Assembly (NCBI GenBank): GCA_023091735.1
Contig: JALKBU010000976.1
Span: 1 to 19,136, forward strand
Source of the DNA: Trichomonas tenax
Lineage: Eukaryota > Parabasalia > Trichomonadida > Trichomonadidae
Direction: 5' to 3'
DNA length: 19,136 bases
Part shown: positions 17,195 through 19,136 of the stretch, piece by piece
Position numbering within the stretch: position 1 is the stretch's first letter
Layout of the letters: each line of letters begins with the position of its first letter
Made by a program: the position numbers and the translations under genes
The notes under the pieces: generated by a model
Databases searched by the model: none
The model's input: the letters and a program-made list of their open reading frames with translations, nothing else
What the model was told of the DNA's origin: nothing

Positions 17195-17386
17195 TTTGCC
17201 CCAGAACACACCTGAAATGCTAACATCAGGTCTGGTTTGGTGCAAAGAATGTCTACAAACTCGTCCAGGACGAAATCGGCTAAATTATTGAAATTCCGAT
17301 TTCGTCCTGGAGTAGCAAAAACTAGCTGCGACTCTCTCAAATACACCATGGGGACCTATCCTCATGCTGTCTTTAAGATAGTCGCA
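17195..17386 (-). repeat. Right perfect inverted arm, 192 bp
   Basis: Exact reverse complement of 16120-16311. Its mirrored internal 15-bp hairpin lies at about 17265-17310. Immediately outside, the two sides stop matching abruptly (16119 and 17387). Confidence 0.95.
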
Positions 17387-17695
17387 ATTATTTTTTTCAT
17401 GAAGTCACTTTTGGAGTCACGCCCTTTTTATTATATGTCAGATTCATCTGTCAAATTCGACATGTAAAATGTCGCTTTTCGTTTGACGGAATATTATGCA
17501 CAACATCTATATTATTATATGATTATTGTACTTTCTTGGAACTTTTTGACTTAACTTTTAGCATTGTTGTGTACCGAAAATTGTCACGAAAAAGCAATAT
17601 TATATGACATGTAAACATGAATATTTGATAAATAAATATTTACGTGGCATGTGATTATTGGCAGAATGATATCTTATATTTGTTTAAATTTACTT

Positions 17696-17849
17696 TGAAA
17701 GGAAGAATTGTGGGCTGGATTGAAACAAATGCCAAAATGCTAGCAATCCAGTCCACAATTGTTCCTTTCAGACTCAATTTTCGAAAAAATCAGCGATTTA
17801 CTTTACAGAATGCATCTGAAAGGAAGAACTATGGGCTGGATTGCTAGCA
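17696..17849. repeat. Three mutually complementary arms (A, A', A)
   Basis: Arm 1 (17696-17722, TGAAAGGAAGAATTGTGGGC...) pairs with arm 2 (17744-17770) with two mismatches over 27 bases. Arm 2, extended to 17738-17772, pairs with arm 3 (17815-17849) with four mismatches over 35 bases. Arms 1 and 3 are direct copies. Only one of the two stems can form at a time. Confidence 0.85.
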
Positions 17850-18060
17850 CCTTGGCTACAATACCCAATCAAGCATTTAATTTTGCTCTTCATAGGCATT
17901 CTGAAGTGGAAATCTTTGATTTCTTAATGATGGCGTATGAAAGGAAAATCTGTGAGTTTAGCTACTAACATGCGTGGTACCTGTGTTAATGTAGTCCCCG
18001 GTTCTTCCCGTCAGACGCGATTTTGAAATAAAACTCATACATAATTTGAACGATTATAGG

Positions 18061-18128
18061 ACTTTACATGTCAAAAATATTAATATTTTGATAAATAAAA
18101 CATCAGATTCTGACGACTTTACATGTCA
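18061..18128 (+). repeat. Paired ACTTTACATGTCA motifs
   Basis: ACTTTACATGTCA occurs at 18061-18073 and 18116-18128, 55 bases apart. The same 13-mer is at 16025-16037, with near copies at 9009-9021, 9060-9070 and 18643-18654, and inverted forms at 17459-17468 and 17605-17615. Confidence 0.75.
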
Positions 18129-18275
18129 GATAATCTCACTTTTATGTCACTTTTTCATGACAACTTTCGGTACGTGACAATTACTTTTAACATATCCCTG
18201 TAGTTTCACTTTTCTAAATATATCTTCGGTAAAATTCGAAGGTTTTATCACTAAAAAAATTAATTTTTTAAAAAT

Positions 18276-18297
18276 GTTGGCCTCCTTAATGGCCAAC
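18276..18297. repeat. Short GC-rich hairpin
   Basis: GTTGGCC (18276-18282) and GGCCAAC (18291-18297) pair perfectly around 8 bases, preceded by an A/T run. No gene ends here, so a terminator role is unsupported. Confidence 0.55.
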
Positions 18298-19136
18298 TCC
18301 GCTGCATGAGCTTGCAGAGGCATCAATCATATGAGAGCAATACAGATTCATTGAGCGCATGACATCCACAACAAAAATATTCTTCAATATTTAATTTTGT
18401 GATTTGAATCAATTTAATTTTCGACTTTACTTAGCTCTCCTCGCTTAGTTTTGCATCACATGCCATACATCATACAACTCTAACCACTCATTAAAACTCA
18501 TTACATTTCGAGACTGATATCTCATGGTATTAGATTTTCGCGGCAAAGTTCGGCATTATATACACATACATGAGCATAGTGATATATCGAACTCTCACTC
18601 CAAATTATTGCTTTGGTTGACATATCAATTTGACATGACAAATTTTACATGACATATCATAAAGTTTATTTGTCAAAAAGCACACAACATCAAAATGCTT
18701 GTTTTGATATTTGATATTTGAGCTTATTTGCTGATTAAGGATATTACTACACCAGTAGCATATCATTAACCACATAGTTGCAATAACAGAAAACCATACA
18801 GAGGCAGTATTTTTCCTTCTGCGGTGTAGTCCCGCGACCTTCATAACTTTTTATCTGATCAATATTTTTTCGATTTGAAAGCACTTTCATGTACATATTG
18901 ATAGTTGTCTATCCAGTGGTATAAGTGGCACAGTCTATATATCTATCAAATCATTGATTGCATTACAAATCGTCCAAAAATATACGATTTCCAGCATAAA
19001 TGTATGCGCTAATATGCAGCATATGATATTTTTATGTGTATTATTGATTCAGATGCCTCTTATACGCTTAAAATTAAAAATGCAACTAATTCATTAATTG
19101 ATTTGAGGGCGATTATACACATGAAAGTTAATGAAT
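18298..19136. other. Non-coding A/T-rich end of the window
   Basis: No reading frame, RNA gene or strong repeat is supported, apart from one TTTTACATGACA motif at 18643-18654. Confidence 0.4.

Larger units (their letters stand above)
16009..17486. mobile_element. Foldback-like element with long inverted arms
   Basis: The outermost matching motif, TCAAACGAAAAG (16009-16020), recurs inverted at 17475-17486, followed on each side by a TTTACATGTC motif and then by diverged sequence. Inside these lie perfect 192-bp arms (16120-16311 and 17195-17386). The 883-base interior (16312-17194) is A/T-rich and has no gene. There is no transposase, so if mobile it depends on another element. Flanks outside 16009/17486 are also partly similar (ATAATAATCC versus CATAATATTCC), so the true ends are uncertain and no target duplication is clear. 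Confidence 0.7.
17564..18181. mobile_element. Second inverted-repeat unit
   Basis: Bases 17564-17615 are an imperfect reverse complement of about 18118-18181. Shared landmarks, read from the right copy, are TTTACATGTCA, then CTTTTTCATGACAACTTTCGG, then TAC and ACAAT; the left copy has the same order inverted, with about 12 fewer bases. The interior holds the three-arm hairpin at 17696-17849. No transposase is present. It may be a relative of the adjacent foldback element. Confidence 0.5.

Noticed and set aside
17644..17968. Two overlapping short plus-strand genes.
   Set aside because: Their repeated phrases come from the three-arm hairpin, and composition outside it is not convincing.
18276..18297. 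Transcription terminator.
   Set aside because: No gene ends nearby, and such hairpin terminators are not a feature of eukaryotic protein genes.
1..19136. tRNA or rRNA genes and spliceosomal introns.
   Set aside because: No cloverleaf-like GC-rich segment, rRNA core sequence or trichomonad-type branch/3' splice block (ACTAAC...CAG) was found by eye.

Overview
The window is AT-rich eukaryotic DNA with long intronless reading frames. It most likely comes from a parabasalid protist (Trichomonas or Tritrichomonas type). This rests on a Maverick/Polinton-like DNA element, an R2R3 Myb gene with a Gln-rich tail, a divergent E2F/DP-like winged-helix gene, a decayed threonine-aldolase gene and abundant inverted-repeat DNA. 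The assignment is inference from gene content; no rRNA or tRNA is present to confirm it.

Bases 1-6840 are virus-like and look like one end of a Maverick/Polinton. A complete protein-primed family B DNA polymerase (198-2699) converges tail to tail with a minus-strand, beta-rich, capsid-like gene (2689-3375). That gene is broken by one in-frame TAA. It diverges, start to start, from a fibre gene (3392-6085). The fibre has a collagen-like stretch, a helical shaft and a phage-type tail-collar tip, and is broken by one in-frame TGA exactly where the collagen stretch ends. A minus-strand fragment of an archaeo-eukaryotic primase (PrimPol) domain follows and stops in a hairpin at 6379-6427. Integrase, packaging ATPase, protease and major capsid genes are not in the window and could lie to the left of base 1. 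Together the genes suggest a self-replicating, virion-forming element whose polymerase is intact while its structural genes each carry a single lesion.

Bases 6840-15060 are host-like: an E2F/DP-related regulator (7502-8272), a decayed coiled-coil gene (10072-10391), a decayed threonine aldolase (12159-13091), further coding debris to about 13.8 kb, and an intact Myb factor (14317-15042). Between them lie an element of about 1 kb with diverged terminal inverted repeats (8579-9598), an array of about 20-bp repeats (9940-10041) and several strong hairpins (11.2, 11.9 and 12.0 kb).

Bases 15060-19136 have no convincing gene. They hold a foldback-like element with perfect 192-bp inverted arms (16120-16311 and 17195-17386), a second inverted-repeat unit (17564-18181) enclosing three mutually complementary arms, and a dispersed motif ACTTTACATGTCA found in both orientations.
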